The position numbers were made by a program, and so were the translations under genes. Positions 47,765-58,715 of a stretch of 64,000 nt of DNA are shown piece by piece. Source of the DNA: Sequoia sempervirens (Eukaryota; Streptophyta; Pinopsida; Cupressales; Cupressaceae); the NCBI GenBank assembly GCA_007258455.2, contig VDFB02270651.1:487835074-487899073 (forward strand), read 5' to 3'. The number at the start of each line of letters is the position of its first letter. Positions within the stretch are counted from its first letter, which is position 1. The notes under the pieces are model-generated. The model was given only the letters and a program-made list of their open reading frames with translations, did not search any database and was not told where the DNA came from.

Positions 47765-48084
47765 ATAGATACAACAATTGTGCACTGTTAAACTTAATAT
47801 AAGCTAGTTATATCAATTTAAATAACCAAAAAAAAATAACCTTGGAGACAACTTCAATAGTACTTTCAATCAACACAACAAACAACTGATACCAGAAATA
47901 TGCCACCACATCAAATGATTTTCATTGATATCTCCATAGTTTTAAACATGCATCATAGTCTCATATTTGTAAAATATTGTAATCGACTATATCTTTCTTC
48001 TATTCACTATATTTTGTTTCACTACCAAAATGGATATTTATACATCAATAACTTGAAAGGACACATCCTTTTAGAAATGTCATA
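47765..48084. other. AT-rich stretch without a recognisable gene
   Basis: Nothing identifiable beyond the target duplication at its left edge. Confidence 0.4.
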
Positions 48085-51072
48085 TGTTAAAACAACAATA
48101 GATTAAAAGGTAATGAAGCTTTGTTAAGCCATAAATGAATCTTTGATAAGTGGTCCAAGTAATCCCAACACTCATGCATATCTACATCTCCCAATACATT
48201 CTGGATCGTGATCTCCATTCTTACCATCTTTTCATTTTATTTGCACGCCTCATCCAGTGTTGTATCTTTTGCGGTAGCCATCTTCAAAATTTCTTGTAGT
48301 ATTGATTCACTTTCACTTTTCCACTTAGTCATTTCTTTTAGTCCTCCTTTATCATCAAAGAATGCAGTCAATCCTTTTCTGGTGGTATTTATTAATCCCT
48401 ACGCATCCCCATGAAATTCTTCAAAGAAGTCTCGGTGTTTATTCACAAAATGATTTGCAGCCTCAATTGCTACATTATTAGAAACATCCCTCTAGTTTAT
48501 TTCTTGAAACTTCTCAAAAATCCTACCATCCATTCTTTCGTGTTATTGCAATATAGCGAAGTTATGTGAGTGTGTTCCCCAGAGCTTATTTAACCAAGTT
48601 GTTAGATCGACTTGTCTTTTCTTAATCATTGCTACAAGTGTATCATATTTCCCTTGAGATTAAGCACTTGATTCTTCCCAATGATTTTTTCTTGTGAACT
48701 TTCACTATGAGTGAGTAGCTTGGTTTATTTCATTGTGACCCCTAACAAATCTTTTAGGCAGTCATTTTCTCTCAACATCCTCTCATTAGTCATTTTGTGC
48801 ATTTCCCTCTCCTTGATTAACATCTAAATTTGAGCTTTATTTATTTTTGCTACATTGATACCAATCTCTACAGTTGCCATAGGATCGACCTCTCCAACCT
48901 TTAAATTCATAACATGCTTGAATGCTTTCTCAATATCAATGACAACTGATTTCTTGTGAGGTGGATATAAGGCCCAAATCATTAATGACCCTTCATCTGG
49001 ATTGTATTTCAACCTTGCATATACTTATGTCACCTTTTTTGGGTTGAGCTTGTGTGTAGCATTACTATCTTTCAAAAAAATATCAAAAACTAATGCAAAA
49101 TTAAGATCCAACCCTAGAAAAATCATAACACCAACACTTTCCAATATTTTCCTTCCCTTTTCAGTGGTCATACCTTCCATCTCTCTATCCATCCACATCT
49201 TTAGGTCATTTTTTAATTGTTCTTCATTACCTAGTGTGATATTGTCAACCTTTTCTCTTATCTCTTTTCCCTTTTTTTTGTATAGGAATTCCTTAAACTC
49301 TAGAGAGTTTACAAATTCATCATCTACTAAAAGTGATTTGTACTCTACATGCCTTACATCCGCATCTACATTATCTTTAGCATTCAATTCCCTGGCAAGG
49401 AAAGTGTAATGCTAAGCTCTCAATCTTGACATCTTATTTGGTTGGCCCTGTGGCATATTATCCTCAAATGTCTCCTCCACAGAAGATAACAACTATGTAT
49501 CTTGCAACCCTTGATTATATTTTTCAACCACTATTTCTACTTCTTAAACTTCCAAGTTCCAGATCATATCATCAAATTGATAGGGCACATGTTGATACCC
49601 TCCAAATTTTATCTTTAGTTTAGTAGAATTGATGTACCCTTCTGGATCAAAATTCTTTCTAGGTGGTCCTCTTTTCATATTGTATTGTAATAACTTATCA
49701 AGGATCAAACTATACCCTTCCTTGGATAATATAGTAAAATCATCAAAGCACAATGTACTAGGAATAAAAGCCTGTTTTCCAAAGGAGCTCAAATTAATAA
49801 CACTAGAAAATTCCATTTTCCTAATGATTTCCAAGTATGCAATCTTTTCTGGGACTTTAGGAAAAATGAATGGGGCATCTTCAAATCCATAAACCCTAAT
49901 CATGGTCGCATCCTCCAAGTAATACCAATCCCCCCAGTTGTGACTAATTGGCCCATTGAAGCCCTTAGGTCTGAGAAACCTCTTTATCTCTTTAGATAAA
50001 GAATAGTCACATGGATGATTATACAATTTGTACAATTTCTTCACAAAATATTCCTCAGAGTGTACAAAACTAGACTTAGCAAACCTACTGTCCCAAACAA
50101 CCATCCATAATTGCACAGGTGATGTCATGCCTTCCTTGTCAAATTGGAAAATTCTCATCTCATGAGGCCACAGCCCTAAGTCCTATCCAAAATACAACAC
50201 TATGTGCATCAACAATGAATAATGCCTAAGATGTAAGATAGAGGCTCCACCCTTTAGTACCATCTACCCAGAATCAAGGCCCTTAAAAATGTACGAGGCA
50301 TAATCAAATGGTCTAGAATTGTGATACTGAATATCTACTGAAATTATCATAGACACGATCGACATATATTTAGGGACTTCCATTCCCAATACTTGGCCTA
50401 CTGAGAAATGTGTATACTTCATATAGGGTTCAAAAAGATCAACATGGAAGGGGGGTCCATTGCTATCCTCTAGACAAACTGGTTTGCCACCTTGTCTAAT
50501 TCTGTGCAGTGGAAACCTCCAACCTTTATAAATTGTGTCCATCCTCCCAAATTCCCTTTCTAATTCTTGACATATGATTTTCTCATTACAAACCCCTTCC
50601 AAATTGAAAAAATAACCTACTGCATGTCCTGATATGTGTATTAGTGGTTTCTCGGATGGGTCACATATAGCTTTGAGTTTCAAATTATAATGGATGGCCA
50701 ACAATATTACCAATTCTACATTGATAAATAAATTAGGGAAAACTAGCTTTCCTAGATTAAGCTTCCATGGATTACATACTGGTTCAAAACGATTTCTCCA
50801 ATACTAATGAAAGCTAAACAACTCATAACCTCTTATTGAAGTCCAAATATCTCCTATGATTTTACATTTTTCATCCAATTTATCTACTTCTGCCCTAAGT
50901 TGTGTAGATCATCTGGCTTTAGGTGCATAGCCAGGTAATTAGTCAATGAGATTTTGATTTAGCTTTTGTTCAGTGCCTCAGGCTCAACTTTAATTTTCTA
51001 TTTTTTCCCTTTAGGCTAACTGCTTTCACCATATTTTCTACCTTTTGATTTTCTTGAGCTAGAGGATTCCAT
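48085..51072 (-). pseudogene. long minus-strand ORF of unrecognised family in the 3' region of element 3
   Basis: From 50713 to 48824 one minus-strand frame runs 630 codons with only a few stop codons and no frameshift; the N-terminal part (possible ATG at 51072, MESSSSRKSKGRKYG) and the C-terminal part are in other frames. Visible blocks: LFINVELVILLAIHYNLKL; HISGHAVGYFFNLEG; YKGWRFPLHRIRQGG; VQLWMVVWDSRFAKSSF; NWGDWYYLEDATMIRVYGF; PEKIAYLEIIRKMEF; then a charged, probably coiled-coil C-terminus. No enzymatic motif, membrane segment or zinc finger is evident. It is not retroviral Gag/Pol. A shorter relative lies at 21900-23165. It lies antisense to the element that probably carries it. Function unknown. 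Confidence 0.6.
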
Positions 51073-51339
51073 TCTTCTAATGTTACAGAAGTAAAAAATT
51101 ATAGGAACTAAGGTGCAAAGAACTTACTCTATTTTGCTCGAGACCCTTGGGCTAAAAGAATGCCCCAGTTCTTTGTTCATCCTTCTGCTCCCTCTTCTAT
51201 CAATTCCACACTAATGTTTCCAATTGAATTTTTCCTTAATTCATGTAGTTATTTGTGCTCTGTGGTGCCATTAATGTTTTAGCTGAAACATGAGTGTAGC
51301 AGGTATTTTTTTGAAACTCTCACTATCACATCATGTAAT

Positions 51340-52075
51340 ATTGTTGGCGAGACATTTTAAAATCTTGGGAGACCCCTCTATTATGGCTTTTACCAACATT
51401 CATTAAAACATCTGCTATGACATCTTGTATTTTCCCCGACACTTTGAGTCTCCCTAAGAGTTATCCCTTCAATCTCAAGTATATCGCTATAACTCCCATC
51501 GATGCAAACATGTCGTTGTGACTTTGTAAGTTGGGAAAATGTTCCTTTGCTTATTTCATATCTCGCCGAGATATATCATTTGGCCTATTTTCTGATCGTC
51601 GAGACATAATTATTTTCTTGCCGATGGAAGAACACTCGACATGACTTATATCTCTCTCCAATGAAACTAGTCTAACTGATAATCAATACATATCGCCAAG
51701 TCCTTTACTAATACAATCTTGTCGATGTGACATATGGGTCGCTAGGACTCCCTGACTTCATCCCAATAACATCGATAGAATCCCCTTTTGCTTTTTCAGA
51801 AAGACCAGATGAATGCTATAGGACTTCATTCTGATGGCTCTAGTCTGGCTGATATATCTCTTTGTGCATTGGTCAGTAAGACACATATAAGTTTGATATG
51901 ACTCATTCCGATGATTTTTGTTTTGCCAATAGGATCCTTCTGTCGCTAAGACTACGAACTGCATCATGTTGATATGAATTCTCTGATAAACTGATATCGG
52001 TAAGACATTCACCACCTCTTGTTGATGCACTGAGAAATGTGTGTTAGTATTAAATAACTTATTGGTCAGGAAGAC
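51340..52075. repeat. irregular TCGCCGAGAC-type phrase repeats
   Basis: Short words such as GGCGAGACAT, CGCCGAGATA, CGTCGAGACA, TCGGTAAGACA, TCGCTAAGAC and TCGATGTGACA recur every 20-50 bp without coding potential. The style resembles the inner part of the copia LTR at 3980-4680. Confidence 0.5.
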
Positions 52076-52308
52076 TTATATCATCTCATGTCGAAATGAC
52101 TTTATATATTCAAATGCTTGGGTTCAAGTGAATTTTATTGGACCAAATGGTAAATACTAATTAGAACATGGACGACAAAGCAAACATCAATTTTATTCAT
52201 GATATGGGCTTCTTTGGGAAACTTTTATGAGTATGGACAACCATAAAATTTTAAAATTTCATAGTTCCAACAAATAGCATGGGACTACAGTAGAAGACTT
52301 GATCTCAA

Positions 52309-52327
52309 AGAGGAATTGAGATGTTTA
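52309..52327 (+). other. possible polypurine tract of element 3
   Basis: AAAGAGGAATTGAGATG lies just left of the LTR D start at 52328. The purine run supports this being a 3' LTR, but it is imperfect and a few bases (TTTA) intervene. Confidence 0.45.
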
Positions 52328-52513
52328 TGTTCTATTTTTTGCTTTTGTTTGGGTCTTTATGTCTAGGTGATGAAATAATGTCCTAAGGACCATTTCAAAT
52401 GTTTTATAATAGCTCTCCTAGGATTGTTGTTGAATTTCAATGTAATAGCAGGGTTCCATCCTCACTTTGTAAGCTTGGTGCACCTTGGCAAACTAAGGAA
52501 TCAAAATGCCATG
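52328..52513 (+). repeat. 3' LTR of element 3 (LTR D), left part only
   Basis: It aligns with the first 185 bp of 23262-24726 and is then cut by the family C LTR. The last five bases (CCATG, 52509-52513) would be that insertion's target duplication; the other side is not identified in the window. Confidence 0.75.
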
Positions 52514-53765
52514 TGTAGACACATGAAAAATAACATAGGCTTGCAAGCTCTATTTTTACCACTTTCATCCTAGCATAGTTATGACATTTAATTATGTCCT
52601 TGGTCCATGTTCAACTATTGATTAAATAATTCATAATTATTTAATTAATTCATGTCTTTTTGTTCTTTATGATTATTAAATAAATAAATTTTATTTATTC
52701 ATTAAATGCATCATTAATTGTCTAAGTCTTTCCCCAATTAAATAAATTTATTAATTTATTTAATTACTTTCTATTCATTTTATTCTTCCTGATTATTAAA
52801 TAAATGAATTTCATTTATTTATTTAATATGTCACTAATTCTCATGATTAAATGAGTTTATTAATTTATTTAATCATTAATCATATCTTTTAAATTAAATA
52901 ATTATATTTAATTATTTAATTGTCAAAATTAACATTTCCTTCATTTTTAATAAATTAATTATTTAAAATGATCTCACATTCTTGATTGTCAGTTCATTTT
53001 AGTAAATAATCTGAAAATTGATTATTTATTATCTCACAAAATCCATATTTTGAATTAATTTAATTCAAAATGGTAATAATCTTCGAAAAAATCAAGTAAT
53101 CAGGAAGATTCTTGATTTTCCAAATCTAATCTTCAGTTCAACTCTTATCTTCTTGATTTTTCAAATCTCACAAATTAGGCAGTCTTTATCTTCTTGATTT
53201 TTGAAAATCTTTATTTCTTTGATTAATTATTTCATTTATTGTCCACCCCCGATTCAATTTTCTTAGATGACATCTCAACCACTCACTTAATGATTTTTCC
53301 CTAACCCTAATTAGGGATTGTCACATTAGATCTCGTCCTCTAATTTTAGGCATTTTTCAAAAGTTGATCTCGTCCGTCCATTCAAAGTTGCATTTTCTAT
53401 AAAATCTTATTTTTCTCACATTTTTGGATTACACATAGATTTGGTTATTCTAACACATTTATGCATAGATTTATTCGACATTTTAGAGTCATTTTGTCAT
53501 AGGCATAGGCATAGTCTTTATTTAAATCATTCAAAGCTTGTGTAGGACTTAGGCTTTATTTTCAAATTGCTCGCACATTAAATCTGAGGGCAACACATCA
53601 ACCAACAAGTTAGAAGGTGCTACGAAGATGAATCATGGAGGCTTTGATGATTAACTGGTATAATCATTTCATTTATATTTTCTTTCATTGTACTTCATAG
53701 TTCTTTGGGTTTATAGGATTTATTATTTGATAATCTAACTAACCTAAAATTAACCCTTAGATACA
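52514..53765 (+). repeat. 5' LTR of family C
   Basis: It starts TGTAGACACATGAAAAATAAC and ends CCCTTAGATACA, one base before the primer site. The stretch 52600-53060 is a chain of AATTAAATAATT-type words. Confidence 0.82.
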
Positions 53766-53766
53766 T

Positions 53767-53784
53767 TGGTGAACCCAACACATT
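53767..53784 (+). other. probable primer binding site of family C
   Basis: TGGTGAACCCAACACATT begins two bases after the LTR end. The TGG start and position fit a tRNA primer site; the tRNA is not identified. Confidence 0.6.
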
Positions 53785-53849
53785 TAATCTTTTTTGTGGT
53801 TTTCGTACAGTTTCAATTTTCTATTTTTTTTACAGGTATAGGTACGAAA

Positions 53850-54115
53850 CACCGCATTCATCTTTTATTGCGTCATATCTATTGCATCGTGACACATTCA
53901 AAAACTAAAACACTGCAACCACTTTGATGCATTGCACTCGCAGTTGCAAAAGATACATTTGACAAATCAAGTCACATATGATTCTTTGAATGACGCATCT
54001 GTATTCTTGAATTGCATCTACCTATCAGACCAGAACACAGAACTGAGCTGAATTTACAACATAGAGTGACACATTCACTCTATTGTGATGCATTTTCTTG
54101 GTTACATTTTTTTCT
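53850..54115 (+). repeat. GTGACGCATT keyword repeats in the family C leader, first block
   Basis: Words such as ACCGCATTC, TGCGTCATA, GCATCGTGACACATTC, GACGCATCTG and GTGATGCATTTT recur irregularly. A second block of the same words is at 56040-56290. Confidence 0.6.
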
Positions 54116-54209
54116 TTTTTTCATTCGGGTTTTTCTATTTTTTGTTCTTTTTTTGTTTTACATTTTTGTTTTTCTTCTGCATTCTTCCTAGCATAGGTTT
54201 TTGTGTTAT

Positions 54210-55008
54210 GGGTATGTGTAGGATCATGATGGTCCAAAAAGTGGCAATATGATAGGTATTTGTAGGGTATGTGGCTAACAACTTTTTTTTTACCCAAAAT
54301 TGATGAAACAAAATGGGTTTTTAGAGGAGATTCTCAACTTTCCACTAATATAAATTATCCCTTTGAATTTAATAACTAATTATTATTCATTTTCTATTTA
54401 AATTATGACTAAAGCCCTAATTGATAGGTTGATTGAAAAACATCTATAGATTTCAAATAGTATCACATTTTTTGAATCCAAAATAGGTGACACACTCTAT
54501 GTTTCACATACTATAGGATTAAAAAAAAGAAAATTGAATTTCATGAAGTTTCGACCAAGTTAAGGTGGTCAAACATACGCATTTTTATATTTTTTTAAAG
54601 TTGTAATAAAAAATTCATAATTAATTATTTACATGGAAAATAATTACAAAAAAATATGCATGACATCCATACATGAGTCCTCTACTTATATATAGAATCT
54701 TATAAAAAAATACTATCATTTTATTGTTGTTAGGGAGGTCAGACAGACACCTACATCTTATTTTTTCCCTAAAATTTAAGTACTACTACATTGAAAGTTC
54801 AAATTTTCACCAAATATATTTTTTAATTTTTAAAATAAACCTAGTCGTTTAGAAACTACATTTAATTTTCTACAGATTCTATTCTTACATATTTTTGAAA
54901 TAATATAGATAACTTATTCAAATTTTTGTCAAGTTGCCTAACTCTGATTTTTTAAAATTTTTTGCCACTTAAGGGAATGTTTTTCCCATGATGATCCTGC
55001 ACATACCC
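54210..55008 (-). mobile_element. 0.8-kb non-autonomous inverted-repeat DNA element, copy 2
   Basis: This is the same family as 7278-8069 in opposite orientation: its minus strand begins GGGTATGTGCAGGATCATCA and continues with CCCTTAAGTGGCAAAAAATT, as copy 1 does. The flanks are TTAT (54206-54209) and TTAC (55009-55012), one mismatch in four. Length 799 bp; no coding capacity. Confidence 0.8.
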
Positions 55009-55014
55009 TTACTA

Positions 55015-55200
55015 ATCTTAGTTTGTAGCATGTGGCTGTTACATTTTCGTGGATCCAAGACTAGTGGATAAAACTCCTAACTTGTGGTTTTGCAAGTTCG
55101 AGTGTTGAAGACTCACTTCCAAACATTGTGCTTGAATTTTTTTGAGATTAGTACACATTTATTTTTGGTGCACATAAAACGAACATGTTTTCTACTTTGT
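55015..55200 (+). mobile_element. possible tRNA-related SINE fragment
   Basis: The stretch GACTAGTGGATAAAACTCC followed by CTTGTGGTTTTGCAAGTTCG resembles a tRNA-derived A-box/B-box pair (B-box-like GCAAGTTCGAGT at about 55095). There is no clear tail or target duplication, so this is tentative. Confidence 0.3.
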
Positions 55201-55309
55201 TCAATTGTGTTTTCAAATGGTAGGTGATTATGCTCTCACCTTGTGAAAACTTGCTAATCAGAAAAATAGACCCATTTTTTCTAATGCATACCCTTACAAC
55301 TTAGTAATC

Positions 55310-55800
55310 AAAGTATCCTCTCCCCTTATGCTTTCAGACGATCCTAGGTGTAAGAGAAATAGTTACTAACTCTAGAACTTGGGCATGTCTTGTTGGGAAA
55401 AGTACTCACCCTAGGATGACTCAGACCAGTAGCACCCTAAACTCGAGGGACTTCTAGCTAGTATATAAAAGTGGATTCTTGGGGAAAGCCCAAGAATCAC
55501 GCATATGGTTCCAACAAGATGGATCCGAAAGGGGACTCTTGCCGCATGGTCATGCCCTACAAATGGAATGTCCTTACTAGAAACCTATTGTTTTAGAGGC
55601 CAACCATTGTCAATTGTTGCTTGGTATAGTGCAAGGTACAGTATCATGCCCGAAGAAACTCACTACTAATCCCCTTGAGTATAGATAGCAGTTCTTGGGA
55701 AGTCACTACCCAAGAATCCAAAGTTGGTGTGCTCGAATGACATTAATGAGTTGTGGAGGGGAGCCAATGCCACCAAACTTCTAAGCTATCTTCTCTCGAG
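55310..55800 (+). other. family C leader block
   Basis: Non-coding leader sequence with GGGAAAAGTACTCACCC (about 55397-55413). That phrase is matched in inverted sense in the Ogre-like leader near 42465-42482. Short open frames here have no protein similarity. Confidence 0.4.
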
Positions 55801-56039
55801 AAGGAAAGGTGTTTAGCACCAATCCAGGGTATATTGGTGGGCTATATCAAGTATACAAACCCTTGTCATATTGGGCTATTAGGATTGTACTTGTCTTATG
55901 TGCACTTGCTTACACCCAAAACATTGTGCTTGTCAAGTGCTTGCTGGATTTTTCAACATTATTCACTACATTTTCACTTTTGGAGAAAACATTCAACATT
56001 AGGAAAATCAGACTTGCTCTCAATACATCAGAAACCTCA

Positions 56040-56290
56040 ATTTTGGAAAATTGTGTCACAACGCATTTGCCAAATTTGGCAACGCATTAGACCTGGTAAA
56101 CTGTATTTTCAATTCAAAACACCACATTTGTTTGCATCACGACACATCTAAACATAACAGAACTGCATTTGCAAAGTCCTGTTGCATTTTTCAATCCTAG
56201 AGTCACATTCGTTTAAACCAAAACACATTTGCAATACCGTGATGCATTCGAGGTCTTAAATGATGCATTTTCCTAGCAGAAGAAAAATAT
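56040..56290 (+). repeat. GTGACGCATT keyword repeats in the family C leader, second block
   Basis: Words such as GTCACAACGCATTTG, GGCAACGCATTAG, GCATCACGACACATC, CCGTGATGCATTCG and AATGATGCATTTTCC recur, resembling 53850-54115. Confidence 0.6.
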
Positions 56291-57018
56291 TCATACAAGT
56301 CCAAACTGAGTCTAAAATCTGTCAATCTTTTGTCAAACATTATTTCCAAGGGGATTCTATCAGAAACCAACTATGAAATTGCTCAAAATTTTCAACCATT
56401 AGTTTTCATTCATGACCATCAGCTTCATCCTTCAAATTATTTTTAGTTGCATACATTAGGCATTAGATTGACCCTAGGTTTTCATCCTTGCATATTTTGG
56501 ATTAGGTGAATCAAAGCACAACTTGCAATGTCATTTCTTTTGAAACTAGGTTATCTTTGACTTAATCATCATTCCCCTTTTTAGTCATTGTCCCTTTTGT
56601 GAGATTTTCCAACTCAATAGTCTAGTTAGGAAAACTCACTAGTCATTTCAACCTTGTCTTTTATTCATTTTCAACAAGTCCTTTAGTAACCAAAATTGAA
56701 AACAAAGATTGATCTTCGAAGTGTTTAAGTGTCCTTTTCTCCAAATTATATCCTAGTTTATACCTAGACCTTGCATTTATACCTAGTTTTAGTCGCCATT
56801 TTGAACCTAGACCTTGCATTTATCATATTAATTCCTTAGTCAACATTACCATCATAGTCCTCATTTGACATTTTGGCTTTAACAACCTCTCATCTTACAT
56901 CACTCATTTCCTTAGGAAAACATCATCCTAGTTGGCATTTTCTTTAGAAAACATAGTCTTGCATCATCCTCGCATTTAGTTTCCATTCTCATCATTTTCG
57001 TTTGATAAATCTCATTTT

Positions 57019-57990
57019 ATGGTGGAAACTAGACTCCAGAAACATAAACGACAAATAGAAAATTTTGGACAAGACTCCACTTTCAATTATAAAAATCACA
57101 CATATGACCCAAATTGGACTTTTGACGATCCATTTACCAACATGAATACTCAACCTCTCACAACCATACCATCCTCATCAAACAATCCTTTTGAACCATT
57201 CTTACGTAGGGATGAATATAGACAAATACTTGAGGAAAAATTAGAGGTAGTAGCACAAGATCTAGAGGCAGCCTACTTTGTAGAACAAATGGTGTTATAT
57301 GATAGAGATAGATATTTGGCTATACTTTTAAGTCAAGGTACTAAATTACCTCAAGGGTTCAACATTGATACCTTGAGATCAACATCTCCTAGCAATAACA
57401 TCAACAATGCACATAACATGTCAAATAGTGGTCAACCTCCAAACACCACAAGCAATACCTTCTTTGATGCTACCTCACAAAATGTCACAACAACCATGAG
57501 TGCTACCTCCAATAGTCCAAAAAAGTCCAATTCAATAAATCTTACATCCATTGGAGGATCGCAGTCTATCATATTTCCCACAATATCCGTAACACCATCA
57601 CAATCGGTTGGAACCACCTTTGCCTCCTCGGCAGTGTGGGCCAGTTATTCTAATCCTCTTTTTACCACTACCGTAAATACCATGGAGGCATCATCAAGCC
57701 ATCCAAATCCCTTATTGATAACTACATCTAATAGCATGAGTACATCTTCATCATATCCTCTCATTGGTATCTCACAAAATCCTCTAGGTGGAGGCAAATG
57801 ACGTATCTTTATTCAAGGACAACAACAAAACATTAACACGTCAACACAGTCAAATTCCATCACCTCCCAAGGAAAAAAATATGACCATTCCCCTTGTACA
57901 AACCCAAAAATTTGGACAAGGTAGTCAAAACACACAACCCATGGCATCATTCGCACACCAAAATATCACTACTGAATTTGACACCATTTT
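57019..57990 (+). pseudogene. gag: family C gag, N-terminal part
   Basis: A 260-codon open frame begins MVETRLQKHKRQIENF. The block RDRYLAILLSQGTKLPQGFNIDTL parallels ERYFLSLANQGAKLPSNFDIEG in the Ogre-like gag, which supports a shared Tat origin. The rest is Asn/Ser/Thr-rich and low in order. After the TGA at 57799 a second frame continues QNPL-like sequence to about 57990 (KFGQGSQNTQPMASFAHQN), so a frameshift is likely. The capsid domain proper is not visible because the sequence then enters unrelated repeats. Confidence 0.65.
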
Positions 57991-58043
57991 CCGATAGAAG
58001 TTCGTCAATCGTTTGACAAATCTTTGTTAGAAAACTGATGAAA

Positions 58044-58063
58044 TGACGAAAATATTTTCGTCA
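58044..58063. repeat. perfect 20-bp palindrome
   Basis: TGACGAAAATATTTTCGTCA is its own reverse complement. It lies just after the break in family C gag and may mark the edge of another inserted element. Confidence 0.9.
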
Positions 58064-58200
58064 CTATTTTTTCATTGAAAGGATGATGATGAATTAAACG
58101 TCAAAATAATGGCACAAATTCGTCAGTTGTTAGCATCATAAAATGACTTGGATATTCATCAGAATATCAATGCAAACTTCATGTATCCACCAACAAATTA

Positions 58201-58470
58201 CACCAAAAGTTCATCGCCATTTCAATGAAATGGGTAAGGAGTAGTGTCGAAACAACACCAAAAGTTCATCACCATTTTGATGAAATGGGCAAGGAGTAGT
58301 GTCGAAACAACACCAGAAGTTCATCGCCATTTCGACAAAATGGGCAAGGAGTGGCATTGAAACAACATTAGAAGTTTTTCACCATTTCGATGAAATGGGC
58401 AAGGAGTAGCGTCGAAACAACACCAAAAGTTCATCAAAATTGCAACAAAATGGGAAAGGAGTTATGACCA
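58201..58470 (+). repeat. 55-bp minisatellite, about five copies
   Basis: Units start at 58201, 58256, 58311, 58366 and 58421 with CACCAAAAGTTCATC or variants and share GAAATGGGCAAGGAGT. Divergence between units is low. Confidence 0.92.
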
Positions 58471-58605
58471 AGCCTTCATCACAGATATAGCAAATTCGTC
58501 AGACCTTTTCGATGATTCGTCGATGATTTTCATCGAAATTGTGACAAAATAATGCATTTTAAAAAAAAGAATATATTCATTGAAATGTACCATCATGAAG
58601 ACTAA

Positions 58606-58715
58606 TGACTGATCATACATATAGACTGCAAGATGCATAGAAAAATAATTATGCTTGAGATGACTGATCATACATATAGACTGCAAGATGCATAGAAAAA
58701 GCATTACACTTGAGA
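58606..58715 (+). repeat. 55-bp tandem duplication
   Basis: TGACTGATCATACATATAG at 58606 recurs at 58661; the two units share 40 nearly identical bases. Confidence 0.88.

Larger units (their letters stand above)
23262..52513 (+). mobile_element. Element 3: chromovirus-like element expanded by nested insertions
   Basis: The 5' LTR, initiator-Met primer site, gag-pol and split integrase/chromodomain all read on the plus strand. The host frame resumes exactly across two later insertions (28542-44866 and 45566-46434). A matching LTR start occurs at 52328 after a purine-rich tract, so I take it as the 3' LTR, itself cut by a family C element at 52514. Without insertions the internal part is roughly 9.7 kb, long for a chromovirus, because some 5.5 kb follows the chromodomain. 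Linking the 3' part to this element is inference. Confidence 0.65.
52514..57990 (+). mobile_element. Family C Tat-like gypsy element, 5' part
   Basis: It has a 5' LTR, primer site, long leader and gag start on the plus strand. The LTR matches the split LTR at 5393-13449. The Gag N-terminus resembles that of the Ogre-like element. A 0.8-kb DNA element lies in the leader. Gag breaks off in a repeat-rich region at about 57990 and no protease or RT follows in the window, so the body is lost, rearranged or displaced. Confidence 0.75.

Noticed and set aside
48208..49892. Plus-strand frames of 65-135 codons
   Set aside because: They are shadows of the minus-strand ORF family, which has a longer continuous frame.
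5393..53765. Pairing the family C LTR at 5393-13449 with that at 52514-53765 as one element
   Set aside because: The first follows a polypurine tract (a 3' LTR) and the second precedes a primer site (a 5' LTR), so they belong to two different elements facing apart.
55753..56151. Two overlapping plus-strand frames of 93 and 132 codons
   Set aside because: They overlap in different phases in the family C leader and contain only leader repeat words; no similarity seen.
58201..58470. Regular repeats resembling a CRISPR array
   Set aside because: Units are directly adjacent 55-mers without unique spacers, in a plant retrotransposon context; this is a minisatellite.
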